A DNA stretch of 64,000 bases, taken from NCBI GenBank assembly GCA_037957365.1, contig JARHVA010004251.1, positions 812,001 to 876,000 on the forward strand, read 5' to 3'. Positions 47,521 to 58,396 of the stretch are shown piece after piece. A program made the translations under genes and the position numbers. The notes beneath the pieces are model-generated. The model worked only from the letters and a program-made list of their open reading frames with translations, searched no databases and had not been told where the DNA came from. The stretch's first letter is position 1. Each line of letters opens with the position of its first letter. Source of the DNA: Torreya grandis (taxonomy: Eukaryota; Streptophyta; Pinopsida; Cupressales; Taxaceae).

Positions 47521-48170
47521 TCTAGCTGTAAGTTAAAAAACCAACATAAAATTACAAAAAAAATTAAAAACAAACCCTAACACAACTTGTAAAAAAATGA
47601 CAAAAAAACAATACAAGTTAAAAGTTTAAAACCTTATCTTGGTAGCAAATGGGCTCCTCAATCAGCGTAGGAAAAAGATTACAATGTTGCTTGATGAAGC
47701 TTCAACCCTAGATCAACAATGGAAGGTAAGTATGCAATGAGAAAATGAGAGGTAAGTGCTTTTGCTTTTGTGTTATGCTTTTATCATTTGTGTTCTTTTA
47801 TCTTATGTTTTTGTGTTTTACTTAACTTTTAGTGTTTGCAATATGTTTTTTTAATTTTTAACCATTGCTTTATGTCAAAATTTGAAAAAAAATAAGAAAA
47901 AATTTGAAAAAAAAATATTTTTGCCTCGGATTCTACACGGGTTCATTCTAGGTGACCTGAGTGCGCTGCAAAAGAACCCAAGTGAACCTAGCCCATTTCC
48001 CAGGAGAACCAAACCCATACCCAGATTGGGTATGTCCCCAGACAAGGTTCTTCAACTATTTTGGCCGAATCGATATCTTGGGTTGGAAGCAATTGCTCAG
48101 ATAATTGACAACTTAATTATGGTCATTTGCTATTTCGTCCTTTTCTGAGTTGTTTTATGTCTTTTTCTTC

Positions 48171-48381
48171 TGTGCGAGCTTTTCATGAAGGCAATTTTGT
48201 TCTTCTGCGTTGGTGATTGGGACCTTTTTTTGCCTTTGTGACCCTTCTTTTGTCTCTTTTGAGGGGTTGGAGCCTGTGCGAGCTTTTCATGAAGGCACTT
48301 TTGTTCTTCTGCATTGGTGATTGGGACCTTTTTTTGCCTTATTGTGACCCTTCTTTTGTCTCTTTTGAGGGGTTGGACCCT
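48171..48381 (+). repeat. 104-bp tandem pair, likely LINE 5' UTR monomers
   Basis: Two copies start TGTGCGAGCTTTTCATGAAG (48171 and 48275) and end at GGGGTTGGA(G/C)CCT. They stand directly before the gypsy 2 insertion site. The LINE sequence resumes on the far side of that insertion, which suggests a repeated 5' UTR promoter unit as in some L1 elements. Confidence 0.6.
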
Positions 48382-48884
48382 GCAACTGAAATGTCCCCAA
48401 ATTGGGATATTTTCTGAAATCTGATTTTTTATGTCAAACCCTAGCAAAAGAAGGAATTTTGATTTTTAGAACAACATACCCTACTTTATTTAATATGCAA
48501 AAAAATAGCATAAAATATGCTAATACGAATGCATTACTTGGGCAACCCAAACATGCCAAAATAACCCTTCAAAGGGTGAGGTGGAGCTTCAAACCCTAGG
48601 CATCGTCCCCCTTTGAAAAATTATCAGATTTATTCCCTACTATTATGACAAATTTCAAAACGTTGTACTTGCTCCAAATTGGCATAAAATGTTATTCAAA
48701 TATCTCAAAATATTATAGAAAAATACAACCAATGTTGGGGTCCAATTGACCTTCCACAATATATCAAAAATTAGGAATTAATTCAGAAATATTCCTATAA
48801 AATTTAGAATCATATTTGGGCATGAGAAAGCCCTCAAACCCTACCAAACAACCTCCAAACCAAAACATCCAATGCTGAAAAAAT

Positions 48885-49614
48885 CTAAGTTGCCGATACG
48901 GATACGGGTACGAGTATCGGATACGGGGATACGTCGATTTTTTTTTTGTGGTTTGGATACGGCTGGATACGGCCGTACACAAATATATATAAAAAATAAA
49001 AAATATAGCCATATAAGCAAAATTAACCACATAATATGCATAGAAGAAACATAATAAGTTAAATAACCACAAAACATAGTAATAATTCAATGCCAAATGT
49101 CATAATATTCAATTGTCGAACTTAGATTAGTCTTATTTAATATTTATTATTACAAGTAAATAATGCAAATGTTACAACTTACCCGTATGGACAAAAATAA
49201 AGACAAAAGAAAATCCGCTCTCTGCAGTTTGGTGAAAATTACAATGAGATGACCTGGTGTTCAATCAACTTAAGACTATGCCATGTTCTCTTCTTTGAGC
49301 TTATTCACAAGTTGAGCTTTTGTATTATAAAAAAAATGAAATTTAAAAACGGAAACCTTATGCCTAGCAGGCAAGGCGGCAGCCGGCGGGGAGCGCGCAG
49401 TCACGCAGGCGCAGGCGCAGTCGCGGTTCGCGCGGAGGGAGGCACGACGTGCCCCCTGCAGATACGGCCGGATACGTCCATGGACGCATCCAGCCGTATC
49501 TGCAGGGGGCACGCCGTACCCTAGCCGTATCCCCTGCAGATCGGCCGTGTACCGTACCGTATCGCCGTATCCCCGCACTCCTAGGCCCTGCTAGGGGCGT
49601 ATCCGGTAACGTAG
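48885..49614. mobile_element. non-autonomous hAT element, 730 bp, GGATACG subterminal repeats
   Basis: The other LTR of gypsy 2 gives the empty site. The insert is flanked by perfect 8-bp GAAAAAAT copies (48877-48884, 49615-49622). Terminal inverted repeats are CTAAGTTGCCGATACG and, at the right end reversed, CTACGTTACCGGATACG, related to the CTAAGTTACCG end of the large hAT. Both ends are packed with GGATACG/CGTATCC words, typical of transposase-binding subterminal repeats. It has no coding capacity. A 64-bp near-perfect palindrome lies at 49449-49512. Confidence 0.9.
49449..49512. repeat. 64-bp near-perfect palindrome inside the hAT miniature
   Basis: The two 32-base halves (starting GTGCCCCCTGCAGATACGGC) are exact complements apart from two positions, with no spacer (centre TCCATGGA). 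Confidence 0.95.
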
Positions 49615-50303
49615 GAAAAAATATATAAAATATTGCAGAATATTCCAGGGCAAGAAATGGCCCTCAAAACATGTCAAAGCCCTTCCAAATCAAATTGCCC
49701 AAGTGCAGAAATAATACAATAAAACCATAATAATATTTAGGGCACAAAATCACCCCAAAGTATGTGCAAATCACTCTCCAACTAAGTCGCCAACCTTCAC
49801 AAGTAAGTCGCCCCACTTGGAAACCTCTACTTTTATCTTTTCTAAAATTGAAGAACAATGGCAGCTCCTAGATGAAGTTGCCCCACAGAAGAAAGAGGGT
49901 TTGCATCCTCAATTTCTTTGCTTGAAGGTTTTTGTTTTCAAAGCAATGGCTCAAGCGTTTTCGTGCTCAAAATCCAAGGTTTGAATATCAAAATTAGCAT
50001 TTAATCAATTGATCCTTCACTTTCTTTTTATACACCTCCCCAAGGGTGGCGCCCAAATTGGAGGGAAGAATCTAATTCAAATCTAAAAAATAGTAACTCT
50101 TATACTTTCCACTTAAGTCCTTGGGTTCTCATGACCCTCAAAAGAACACAACTTAAGTGAAAATTAGAACAAAAAAGTGCTTTAGACAATTACTCTTAGA
50201 AACCAAAGTGTTTCCCTTTCTTTTTCTCTTTTCCCGTATCCCTTGGGAAACAAGTGAGGCTAAGGGTCTTCAATCACTTCATGTCCAAAAGGGGGACATG
50301 ACA

Positions 50304-50316
50304 ATCCTTCCCACCT
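50304..50316 (-). other. polypurine tract of gypsy 2
   Basis: AGGTGGGAAGGAT on the element strand immediately precedes the 3' LTR start, the expected site of plus-strand priming. Confidence 0.7.
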
Positions 50317-50440
50317 AAAATTGCTTGTCCTAAAAAAATCGTAGTAACCAAGGAGCTGTCCCCACCATGGGTCTCATGCAAAATTTGATCCGTGGTCCTT
50401 CCCAATGAAGAAAACCCTCATGACGAAGCCTTCTACTATT

Positions 50441-51850
50441 TTAGATGAAGATTCTTTGCTTTTTATACAAGCTGGAAATGAAAAAACAACAGCTCCTAGT
50501 CTTCTCTCTTTGTCCCCTTGAGGCCTCATACCTCGGATGTATCAAAAGGATGATGGAAAAAGACAATGCATCCAAAATTGCAGTGTGGCTGGAAAAGGAT
50601 ACTCTAACAAGGTAGTCTTTGAAAATTTGGACCTTGATTGCCCCTAAATCAGCTCCTGCACATGACACAAACACATTAGTCCAAAAAAGAGTCATCTTCT
50701 TCCTTTCCACTTGTGGAGTGGTTGAAAGCAAAGGTGGGAATGCCCTTGAGAGCATGTGAAAGAAGTCAATGCTGCCCCCACTCTCCATAGTGACTTTAGT
50801 ACTCAGAAATTCCTCAATCCAAGGGGCTAGTAGTGTCCTCAATCTTGTCATTTCATGCCTCTCATGGGCTGGAAACTTCCTCAACATGCAAACCTTGGCC
50901 CTCATGCTCTTATGCCTTCCTACTTTGGAGAGAAAAACTTCACAAAAAGACCTGTACTTGATGGTTAGAGGACTGTATTTACACTTTACAGCCTAACAAA
51001 TGTTCCAAGAAGTCAACCTATTCATTGCCAAACTGCATTTAGACGGACTTTTCACACATAGATCTCTAATGGACATCATTATGCACTCATAAGGTGTGTT
51101 AGAAAAAGGATCATGGCTGGAGATTAAAACCTTACTGCCCCATATGAAAAGATTTGTTTGATCCTTAGTTATTGAGTGCATGTTACCACGGCAAGCATCC
51201 ATCAACTCCCTATACCCTCCTATGTGCAATGACAAACCTTTCCCAATTTGCAGAAAGAGAGCAAATTTGAAATACATTGAAAGCATACCTTGAGAGGAGA
51301 TATCATGGAAATGCAAGCAACCTTGCATTGGTACCCTCATGTGTGTCTCAAGTCTTCCCCTTTGCTCCCGCTTTTCAATCTCATCAATCATGTAAAGATT
51401 GCATTTAGAGCTTAACAAAGATCCATACAATTTATAGAGAATTGTACCAACCAATTTCTTGTCATGAAAATAGTACCCCCATTCATATGCAATTCCAGAA
51501 CTTATCATGGGCTGTAGCATGCCCAAAATATTAGAATTTTTGTCCTTAGTAGGCAGCGGTACTTGCCTTACCGATTCAGAATTATTGAGAAGATAAAATT
51601 AGACTTTGTACATGTGTTTCTAGAATTTATTGGGAGCTGTACTGTACCTTTTTCACCTGATTTTTTTGAGTATGACATCTTCAGATTTTGCAAAAACAAC
51701 TCAGAATTTTTTGAGTGTAAATTTGCCCTACTTCTTATCGAAAATTCAGACCTTCCTCTCTTATCTACAAACTGATTTTCTGCCTCCTTGAACTCTTGAC
51801 TCAAATTATTATTTCCAGCATTCATTAGGTTCATTAAACAAGTACTTTTC
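50441..51850 (-). pseudogene. unidentified cargo ORF in gypsy 2
   Basis: In one frame the sequence is open from about 51590 to 50441 (about 380 codons) except for a stop at 50993. It reads, for example, VPLPTKDKNSNILGMLQPMI and YEWGYYFHDKKLVGTILYKL upstream of the stop and PAHERHEMTRLRTLLAPWIE after it. The preceding 51568-51850 is open in another frame (RGRSEFSIRSRANLHSKNSE). No RT, RNase H or integrase motif is present. The protein is not recognised. Its place between protease and 3' LTR, where pol should be, suggests captured host sequence or a fast-diverged element protein. Confidence 0.5.
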
Positions 51851-53635
51851 ATACCTTAAGGGCTGTTCCAGATTAGGAAAGACATTCTTTTTTGCTGCCC
51901 CTATCAATTTCGTCTTGGGGAACACTCTTTCCATAGCTTTCGATGTCACCTTCAATGGTATCTTATCATTTAAACCATGTAAAACCACTTTTTTCCCATT
52001 CCTTTCGAATTTAAGCTCCATAGTTTGATAATTATGTGTACTCCCCAAGTGAGTGTAACCATTGGATGCCTAGAACAAGATTGGTTTCTCCAATGCCAAC
52101 CACATAAAAATTATCCTCTATGGAGTATGTCTCCAACATGATGCTAAGCTTGGGAACCTTAGTGGTGCAAGGGATGATGAAGCCACCCGCCACAGTCACA
52201 CGAAAACCCTTGAATTCAATGGGTTGAAGCCCACAACCAACAATCAAACTTTTATTATTGGAATTGAGGGTGGCCCCACTATCAATGAGAATTGTAACAT
52301 CCATACCTTTCAAATTTCCCTTCACACGAAAGGGGTAGTATCTAGGAGTCCTCGATAGTGAAGCAAAGGCGCCACTCATGTCCTCTCCTCCAAGGATCTC
52401 CAAATGCTCTTCCTCATAGGTGGCTGCCCCTTCCTCTTCTTCTTCATCTGAATGCACCTCAATGTAGTGCACTTGTCCCTTTCCATGACAATGATGTCCT
52501 GGTGTCCAAGGGTCTCTACAATCAAAACAAAACTTCTTCCTTCTTAACTCATTTCTTGTTTCTTTGCTCCATCTTGGTAGCTCTCTTTGTTGCCCCAAAC
52601 CCTGCTGGTTTGGTTTACCAAACTGCCTCGAACCTTTCTGGTTTGGCCTATCAAGTTGCCCCAAAGGAGCTGGTTTTTGTGGCCCAAAAGTGCTGCCCCT
52701 TGGTTGACCCCATTTATTGTCCCTTGGCTGTCCAAAAGGTCCAAAAGAGTTAGTTTTTTGTGAAATAGAGGGCAGAATTTTACCTTGGGATGCTGAAGAC
52801 TCAAGATCAAGGGCCATTTGAATGGCTTCTTGAAGAGAAGATGGGTCAAAAACCTTGACCAAACCCCTAATGGAATCAACCAAACCCTCCATGAATAAAA
52901 CCAACAATCTTCTTTCCAAAATATCTGTTACCATGACCGAAAGCCTCTGAAATTCAGTCATATACTCATCTACTGTACTTTTTTGTCTCAATTGAGCCAA
53001 CTCTCTAAAGTGTAATTCCGAATCAGCTCTATCAAACCTCTCAATGATCCTTTTACTGAATTCTTCATAGTATTGAATAAGTTGATGTCTTTGAGTGATC
53101 AACCCATGATACCACCATTCATGGGCAGCCCCTTCTAAATGCAAAGTAGCAAACTAAATAGCCTCTTTTTCCATCATAGGCCTAAGTGAAAAGTAGGTGT
53201 CTACCTTTTGAATCCAAGCCCTTGCTAAACTCTTGGGGGAACCATCAAATTAGAAAGTGAAAGCTTTCCCAATGCATGGTGAAGTCCTCATTGGCTGCTT
53301 TTGTGCCTTTGGCCAGCCCTATTGCCACCATGCCCATGCTTCCATGATGTGAAAGCTGAAAAATCTTTTTGATCCCTGAAAGGGGCTGGATAAGTCATGT
53401 ACTCATCAGATTCCTTCAATAAACTCTCTCTCAATGTGGGTTGCTCTTCCCTTTCTGGAATGACAACTTCTTGCAAAAAAGTAGGCTGGTTAGGCCTACG
53501 TGTAGCACCTCCATTCCCTTTAGGTGGCTGATCCGTGAGGTTGTGACTTCCAAAAGCACTACCATTCCCATTGAATGGTTTGTCACCCCTTATTTCTTTC
53601 ATAGTGCAAACAAATTCTGCCATCATAGCTATCAT
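51809..53635 (-). pseudogene. gag-protease of gypsy 2
   Basis: 53288-53635 gives the N-terminal part (QKDFSAFTSWKHGHG). A break near 53150-53290 follows, then one open frame of 370 codons at 52032-53144. That frame starts in the gag domain (MHLEGAAHEWWYHGL, ELAQLRQKSTVDEYMTEFQR). A Gly/Gln/Pro-rich linker and a zinc knuckle (CFDCRDPWTPGHHC) follow. The protease has the active site LIDSGATLN and the flap-end LVLGIQWLHSLGEYT. The post-protease linker HNYQTMELKFERNGKKVVL continues to 51809. Catalytic Asp-Ser-Gly is intact, so this part decayed little. Confidence 0.85.
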
Positions 53636-53828
53636 TTATTCTTGAGACGTGTGTACCTGTCAAACCTTTGTTCTCTATTTTTAGCGTCATCCCTTAGCTG
53701 ATCCAAGTGAGACATTGTTTCTGTTTGCTGATTTTCTTCAACTTTTTTTCTTACTTCTAAGGTAATACCTTAGTTCTTTGTCACCCTCTTGCATGAATCA
53801 CCTTGGAAACCCACAACTAGCCAAGATA

Positions 53829-53842
53829 TGGCTCTGATACCA
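53829..53842 (-). other. primer binding site of gypsy 2, initiator tRNA-Met
   Basis: TGGTATCAGAGCCA on the element strand lies one base inside the 5' LTR. It is the classic plant site complementary to initiator tRNA-Met. Confidence 0.9.
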
Positions 53843-53843
53843 T

Positions 53844-55006
53844 TGAAATGTCCCCAAATTGAGATATTTTCTGAAATTTGATTTTTTATGTCAAACCCTA
53901 GCAAAAGAAAAAATTCTAATTTTTAGAACAATAAACCCTAGCTGATTTAATATGCCAAAAAATAGTATAAAATATGCTAATACCAATGCATTACTTGGGC
54001 AACCCAAACATGCCAAAATAGCCCTTCAAGGGGTGAGGTGGAACTTGAAACCCTAGGCATCCCCCTTTGGAAAATTATCAATTTTATTCCTTCCTATTAT
54101 GACGAATTTCAGAATGCTATACTTGCTCTAAATTGACATAAAATGTTATTCAAATATTCTCAAAATATAAATAAAATCAATGTTGGGGTCCAATTCCACA
54201 ATATATCAAAAATTAGGAATTAATTTAGAAATATTCCTATAAAATTCAGAATCATGTTTGGGCATGAGAAAGCCCTCAAACCCTACCAAACAACCTCCAA
54301 ACCAAATCGCCCAATGCTGGAAAAATATATAAAATTTTGCAGAATATTCTAGGGCAAGAAATGGCACTCAAAACATGTCAAAGCCCTTTCAAATCAAATC
54401 GCCCAAGTGCATAAATAATACAATAAAATCAGAATAATATTTAGGGCAAAAAATCACCACAAAGTATGTGCAAATCACTCTCCAACCAAGTCTCCAACCT
54501 TCACAAGTAAGTCGTCCCAATTGGAAACCCCTATTTTTATCCTTTCTAAAATTGAAGAACAATGGCAACTCCTAGATGAAGTTGCCCCACAAAAGAAAGA
54601 GTGTTTGTGCCCTCAATCTATTTGCTTGAAGGTTTGTCTTCAAAGCAATGGCTCAAGTGTTTTTGTGCTCAAAATCCAAGATTTGAATATCAAAATTAGC
54701 ATTCCTTTCAATTGATCCTTCACTTTCTTTTTATACACCTCCCCAACAATAGCACCCAAATTGGAGGGAAGGATCTAATTCAAATCTAAAAAAAAGTAAC
54801 TTTTATAATTTCCACTTAAGTCCTTGGGTTCCCATGACCGTCAAAAGACCACAACTTAAGTGAAAATTAGAACAATAAAGTGCTTTTGACAATTACTCTT
54901 CGAAACCAAAGTGTTTCCCTTTCTTTTTCTCTTTTCCCTTAGCCCTTGGGAAATAAGTGAGGCTAAGGGTCTTCAATCGCTTCATGTTCAAAAGGGGGAC
55001 ATGACA
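53844..55006 (-). repeat. 5' LTR of gypsy 2
   Basis: 1,163 bases, TG...CA ends, matching the 3' LTR closely apart from the hAT insertion. Target duplication GCAAC follows at 55007-55011. Confidence 0.9.
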
Positions 55007-55088
55007 GCAACAAACCCCACACTGACATCTTTCCACATTTGCCCTCTTGGGCAAATGGGTGGGCTTTTCATTTTGTTCTTTTATGGTA

Positions 55089-56480
55089 ATGGCTACCATT
55101 AGACAGGGTAATGCTACAGGCAAGGAATCTATGAGTAAAGTGGATGTTGCCAAACCTAGTTTCAAAGAAGCTCTTCGTGGGGGTTCAAAAATCCATATGT
55201 CGGGTAGGAATCTTCAAAAGCAACCTTTGAGGATACCTACACAAGACTCCAAAAAGAATGAGAATGGTTGCATGAAAGCAGTTGATGGTACACCATTGAT
55301 AAAACTTCAAATATTGGATGTGCAAAGTAGTACTAATGAACTCGAAAATCGAGGTTTGATTGTTCAGTTCCTAGGTTTTTGTCCTTCACTGGCGGCCTTC
55401 AAAGATTGGGCAAAAAAACCCCGGAATACAAAAGGTGAGGATAGGGTCTCTGTTTATCCGAATGGATATTTCTTGGTTTTCTTTGCCTCAGTCATACACC
55501 GAAAATTTCTCTTTCAAGGTGGGCCATGGTTTTTTGGATGGACGGGCTTGTTCATGAAACCCGAGTACCCTATGTTCAAAGCAAATGAAGAATTGCCTTC
55601 TGTAGCTCCTATATGGGTGCGACTATTTGGGCTTCTGGCTGAATATTGGAATCAGAATGTTTTTACGATGATCGGTAATACTCTTGGGACATTTATGATG
55701 ATAGTTGATACATCCTTACAGTTGGAACAAATGATCTATGCTCGTATATGCGTTTTAATGGATCTTAGCAAACCCTTGCCAATGAAGATCTCTCTGGTTG
55801 TGGACGAGGAGAAATGGGATCAAGTTCTGGACTATGAAAACATTCCTTTTCGATGTCGTATTTGTCATGAATATGGTCATATGTTCAGGAATTGTCCGCA
55901 AAAAATCCTAGAACCGCATGTGAAGGATAAGCATCGGGATGATTTTATCATTCCAAAGAAGAAGAAAATAGCGAGGAAAAATGGACAAGAGCACACAAAA
56001 GGAAGTAACAACTATAGATTCACAAGTCTACAACAAGATCAGGTAGATCAAGAATTGGATGATCTTATGGAGTCGCAAGTGAACCAGCAAAAGGTAGTCC
56101 CAGATCAGCCAATGGTGGAAGACCAGAATCAGCTTGTTGTATTTCAAGCGCCACTGATCCAAGATGCAACCTGTACCACTCTGAAAAGCTATCAACGTAA
56201 AACTAAGCACCAAGACCAATTTGTGAATCAGAATAAGCAGCCAAGAGAAATGGAAGGAATGGAAAAAGCTCTGGTTTTGATGGATAATACCACAATGCAA
56301 CAACAAGCAACCTCCCCTTTAGGCTTGGCTCAAGAAAAGAGTAAAAAACTAAAGATGGACACTAACATTAAAGTTGGTCGTAAATCGAATCAAATTACCC
56401 TTCAGCATGAAGGTCGGAAGTTGAGTAATGCAGGTACAGTTCAGGATTTGTCCCAAATTTCCCAACAACCTTCTCAATGA
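55089..56480 (+). CDS. LINE ORF1 protein (DUF4283, zinc knuckle)
   Basis: An intact frame. An ATG at 55047 is also possible, but the next at 55089 (MATIRQGNATGKES) looks more natural. After a basic N-terminus, DUF4283 covers about residues 90-240 (GLIVQFLGFCPSLAAFKDWA, PNGYFLVFFA, GPWFFGWTGLF, WVRLFGLLAEYWNQNVF). A CCHC knuckle CRICHEYGHMFRNCP follows, then a Lys-rich and Gln-rich tail. Such proteins bind the element RNA for retroposition. It has no stop or shift over 463 codons, unlike ORF2. Its TGA overlaps the ORF2 ATG. Confidence 0.85.
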   Translation: MATIRQGNATGKESMSKVDVAKPSFKEALRGGSKIHMSGRNLQKQPLRIPTQDSKKNENGCMKAVDGTPLIKLQILDVQSSTNELENRGLIVQFLGFCPSLAAFKDWAKKPRNTKGEDRVSVYPNGYFLVFFASVIHRKFLFQGGPWFFGWTGLFMKPEYPMFKANEELPSVAPIWVRLFGLLAEYWNQNVFTMIGNTLGTFMMIVDTSLQLEQMIYARICVLMDLSKPLPMKISLVVDEEKWDQVLDYENIPFRCRICHEYGHMFRNCPQKILEPHVKDKHRDDFIIPKKKKIARKNGQEHTKGSNNYRFTSLQQDQVDQELDDLMESQVNQQKVVPDQPMVEDQNQLVVFQAPLIQDATCTTLKSYQRKTKHQDQFVNQNKQPREMEGMEKALVLMDNTTMQQQATSPLGLAQEKSKKLKMDTNIKVGRKSNQITLQHEGRKLSNAGTVQDLSQISQQPSQ

Positions 56481-57360
56481 AAGTGATAACTTGGAATATA
56501 AGGGAGCAGAGAGGCAGCCCTTCAAAAATTCAAGAAATCAAAAGAATAATCCAAAAAAATCATCCTATGGTGGTCTTTATCCAAGAGACCAAAGCTTCCA
56601 TAGAGCTTATATCTGTGTTAGCAAAAAGAATTTGGCCCAAGGCCCAACACCTATCTATCAGTTCACAGGGTGCTTCAGGGGGCATTACTCGTTATGAGAT
56701 TTGAAGATAATCACAGTGATGAACACCTGTGTGATAGAGATGCCATGATTTTAAATGCTTATTCTAAGGTGGATGCCCAAAAGTTCTTATTCATTAATGT
56801 TTATGCCCCTCTTGATCTTGAGGACAAGAGGCAACAATGGTAGAATATATCTTCTCTAATCAGATCTTTTCCGAAGGCGCCAATTATTTTTGGAGATTTT
56901 AATACTATCATTAACCTTCAAGAGAAACAAGGGGGGAATCTTCAGTTGGATTCTAGTTCCTCTATTATATCACACTTCGTTCAGTCTCTTCATTTGGTGG
57001 ATGTGCCTACAAGGAATGGAGTGATGACGTGGTCCAATGGAGATAAGGACAAGATTGTATTCTATAAAGATTGGACCATTTTTTGGTGTCTGAAGAATTT
57101 TGGTTGCAGGATTTTGTTCCTAAGACTCAACTTCTTCATAACATTGGTTCAGATCAGTGGCTAGTGTATTTGGAGATGGGGAAATCAACTCTGTACCAAG
57201 ATCCTTTCAGGTTCCAGCTAATGTGGCTTAGACATGAAGATATTGGTAAGTACATTCAACAATGGTGGTTGGAAGGAAAGCCAAGGTATGGTACTCATAT
57301 GCTTACTTTTGTCAAGCATTTGGCTTATCTAAAGATTAAGCTCAAAGCCTAGAATTGGAA
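56477..57360 (+). pseudogene. LINE ORF2, apurinic-type endonuclease domain (degenerate)
   Basis: It starts at the ATG inside ATGA that ends ORF1: MKVITWNIREQRG (the WNIRG motif), VVFIQETKAS (catalytic Glu), then after a break INVYAPLDLEDK, APIIFGDFNTI (catalytic DFN) and MTWSNGDKDKI. The His-containing SDH motif corresponds to NIGSDQWL near 57140 with Gln in place of His. Stops and frameshifts mean no active enzyme. Confidence 0.8.
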
Positions 57361-57690
57361 TGAGTTTGGAGATGTCAAGGACAAAAAACTTAAGATTTTA
57401 GAATAGTTGGAAGCGTTAAAATGCCACCTTCGGAATTTGGGAAGCAATATGGATCTTCTCCACAAAGAATTTCTTTTGAATGCAGAGTTATAAGAATGGG
57501 AAACAAGGGAAGATATAATGTGGAAGCAAAAATCTAGGATGCAATGGCTTAAAGAAGGGGACAAAAATTCTGCCTTCTTCCATAAATCATTATTGTCTAG
57601 ACGGACCCATAATCATATTAACGTTCTTACTAAAGATGATGGGAACAAGGAATACTCTCTAGAGGGAATGAAGCAATTGGCTCAACAATA

Positions 57691-58396
57691 TTTTCAGCAG
57701 TTTTTTACAGCTCAACCTCTTCATTTGTCATCCCAACAAAAAGTGTTAGATAGTTTGCCTTGTCTTATTTATCAACAGAATAATGAGAAGCTTATTTAGC
57801 CAATTACGAAAAAAGAGTTACCAGGATTGGTGTTTAGTATGAAGAAAGGTAAAACTCCTGCCCATATGGTTTCCCAATGGAGTTCTACCAAGGCTTTTGG
57901 GATATAATTCAAATGGACCTCCTTCAGGGGGTAGAAGAGGTATGGACAACTGAAACAATGCTTAAGGAAATTAACAAAACTTTCATAGCTCTCATTCCCA
58001 AGGTCAATGAGGTGGAGGGTATTTCTGGTTTTCAACCTATAGCTTTGTGTAATGTTTTCAGCAGTTGTTTACAGCTCAACCTCTTCATTTGTCATCCCAA
58101 CAAAAAGTGTTAGATAGTTTGCCTTGTCTTATTTATCAGCAGAATAATGAGAAGCTTATTTAGACAATCACGAAAAAAGAGTTACCAGGATTGGTGTTTA
58201 GTATGAAGAAAGGTAAAACTCCTGCCCATATGGTTTCCCAATGGAGTTCTACCAAGGCTTTTAGGATATAATTAAAATGGACCTCCTTCAGGGGGTAGAA
58301 GAGGTATGGACAACTGAAACAATGCTCAAGGAAATTAACAAAACTTTCATAGCTCTCATTCCCAAGGTCAATGAGGTGGAGGATATTTCTGGTTTT
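57691..58396 (+). repeat. 364-bp tandem duplication inside LINE RT
   Basis: 57691-58054 and 58055 onward are near-identical. The second copy is cut by solo LTR Z at 58396 and its last bases (TTTTCAACCTATAGCTTTGT) reappear at 60354. The junction has the short homology AATGT/TTTT. Confidence 0.95.

Larger units (their letters stand above)
36627..48081 (-). mobile_element. hAT DNA transposon (3.3 kb), split by an 8.2-kb nested LTR insertion
   Basis: The left end reads CTAAGTTACCGATTAG. The right end at 48066-48081 is its inverted match at 12 of 16 positions (CGAATCGATATCTTGG). Flanking 8-bp sequences are TTTGGAAG (36619-36626) and GTTGGAAG (48082-48089), 7 of 8 identical, the size expected for hAT. 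Subterminal GGTTC/GAACC words occur near both ends. Removing 38723-46916 leaves about 3.26 kb, normal for an autonomous hAT, and restores the transposase reading across the gap. Confidence 0.75.
48387..50303 (-). repeat. 3' LTR of gypsy 2 (contains a 730-bp hAT miniature)
   Basis: Collinear with 53844-55006 apart from the insertion at 48885-49622. Without that insertion and its extra target copy it is 1,179 bases, against 1,163 for the 5' LTR. Confidence 0.9.
48387..55006 (-). mobile_element. gag-only Ty3/gypsy element (gypsy 2) with cargo ORF
   Basis: Two LTRs (53844-55006 and 48387-50303) have TGTCATGTCCCC...GGGGACATTTCA ends. A perfect 5-bp target duplication GCAAC lies at 48382-48386 and 55007-55011. 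An initiator tRNA-Met primer site lies next to the 5' LTR and a purine tract (AGGTGGGAAGGAT) next to the 3' LTR. The 3.5-kb interior encodes gag and protease only. In place of RT and integrase there are about 1.7 kb with unrelated ORFs. It is therefore a non-autonomous, TR-GAG-like element. Confidence 0.85.
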
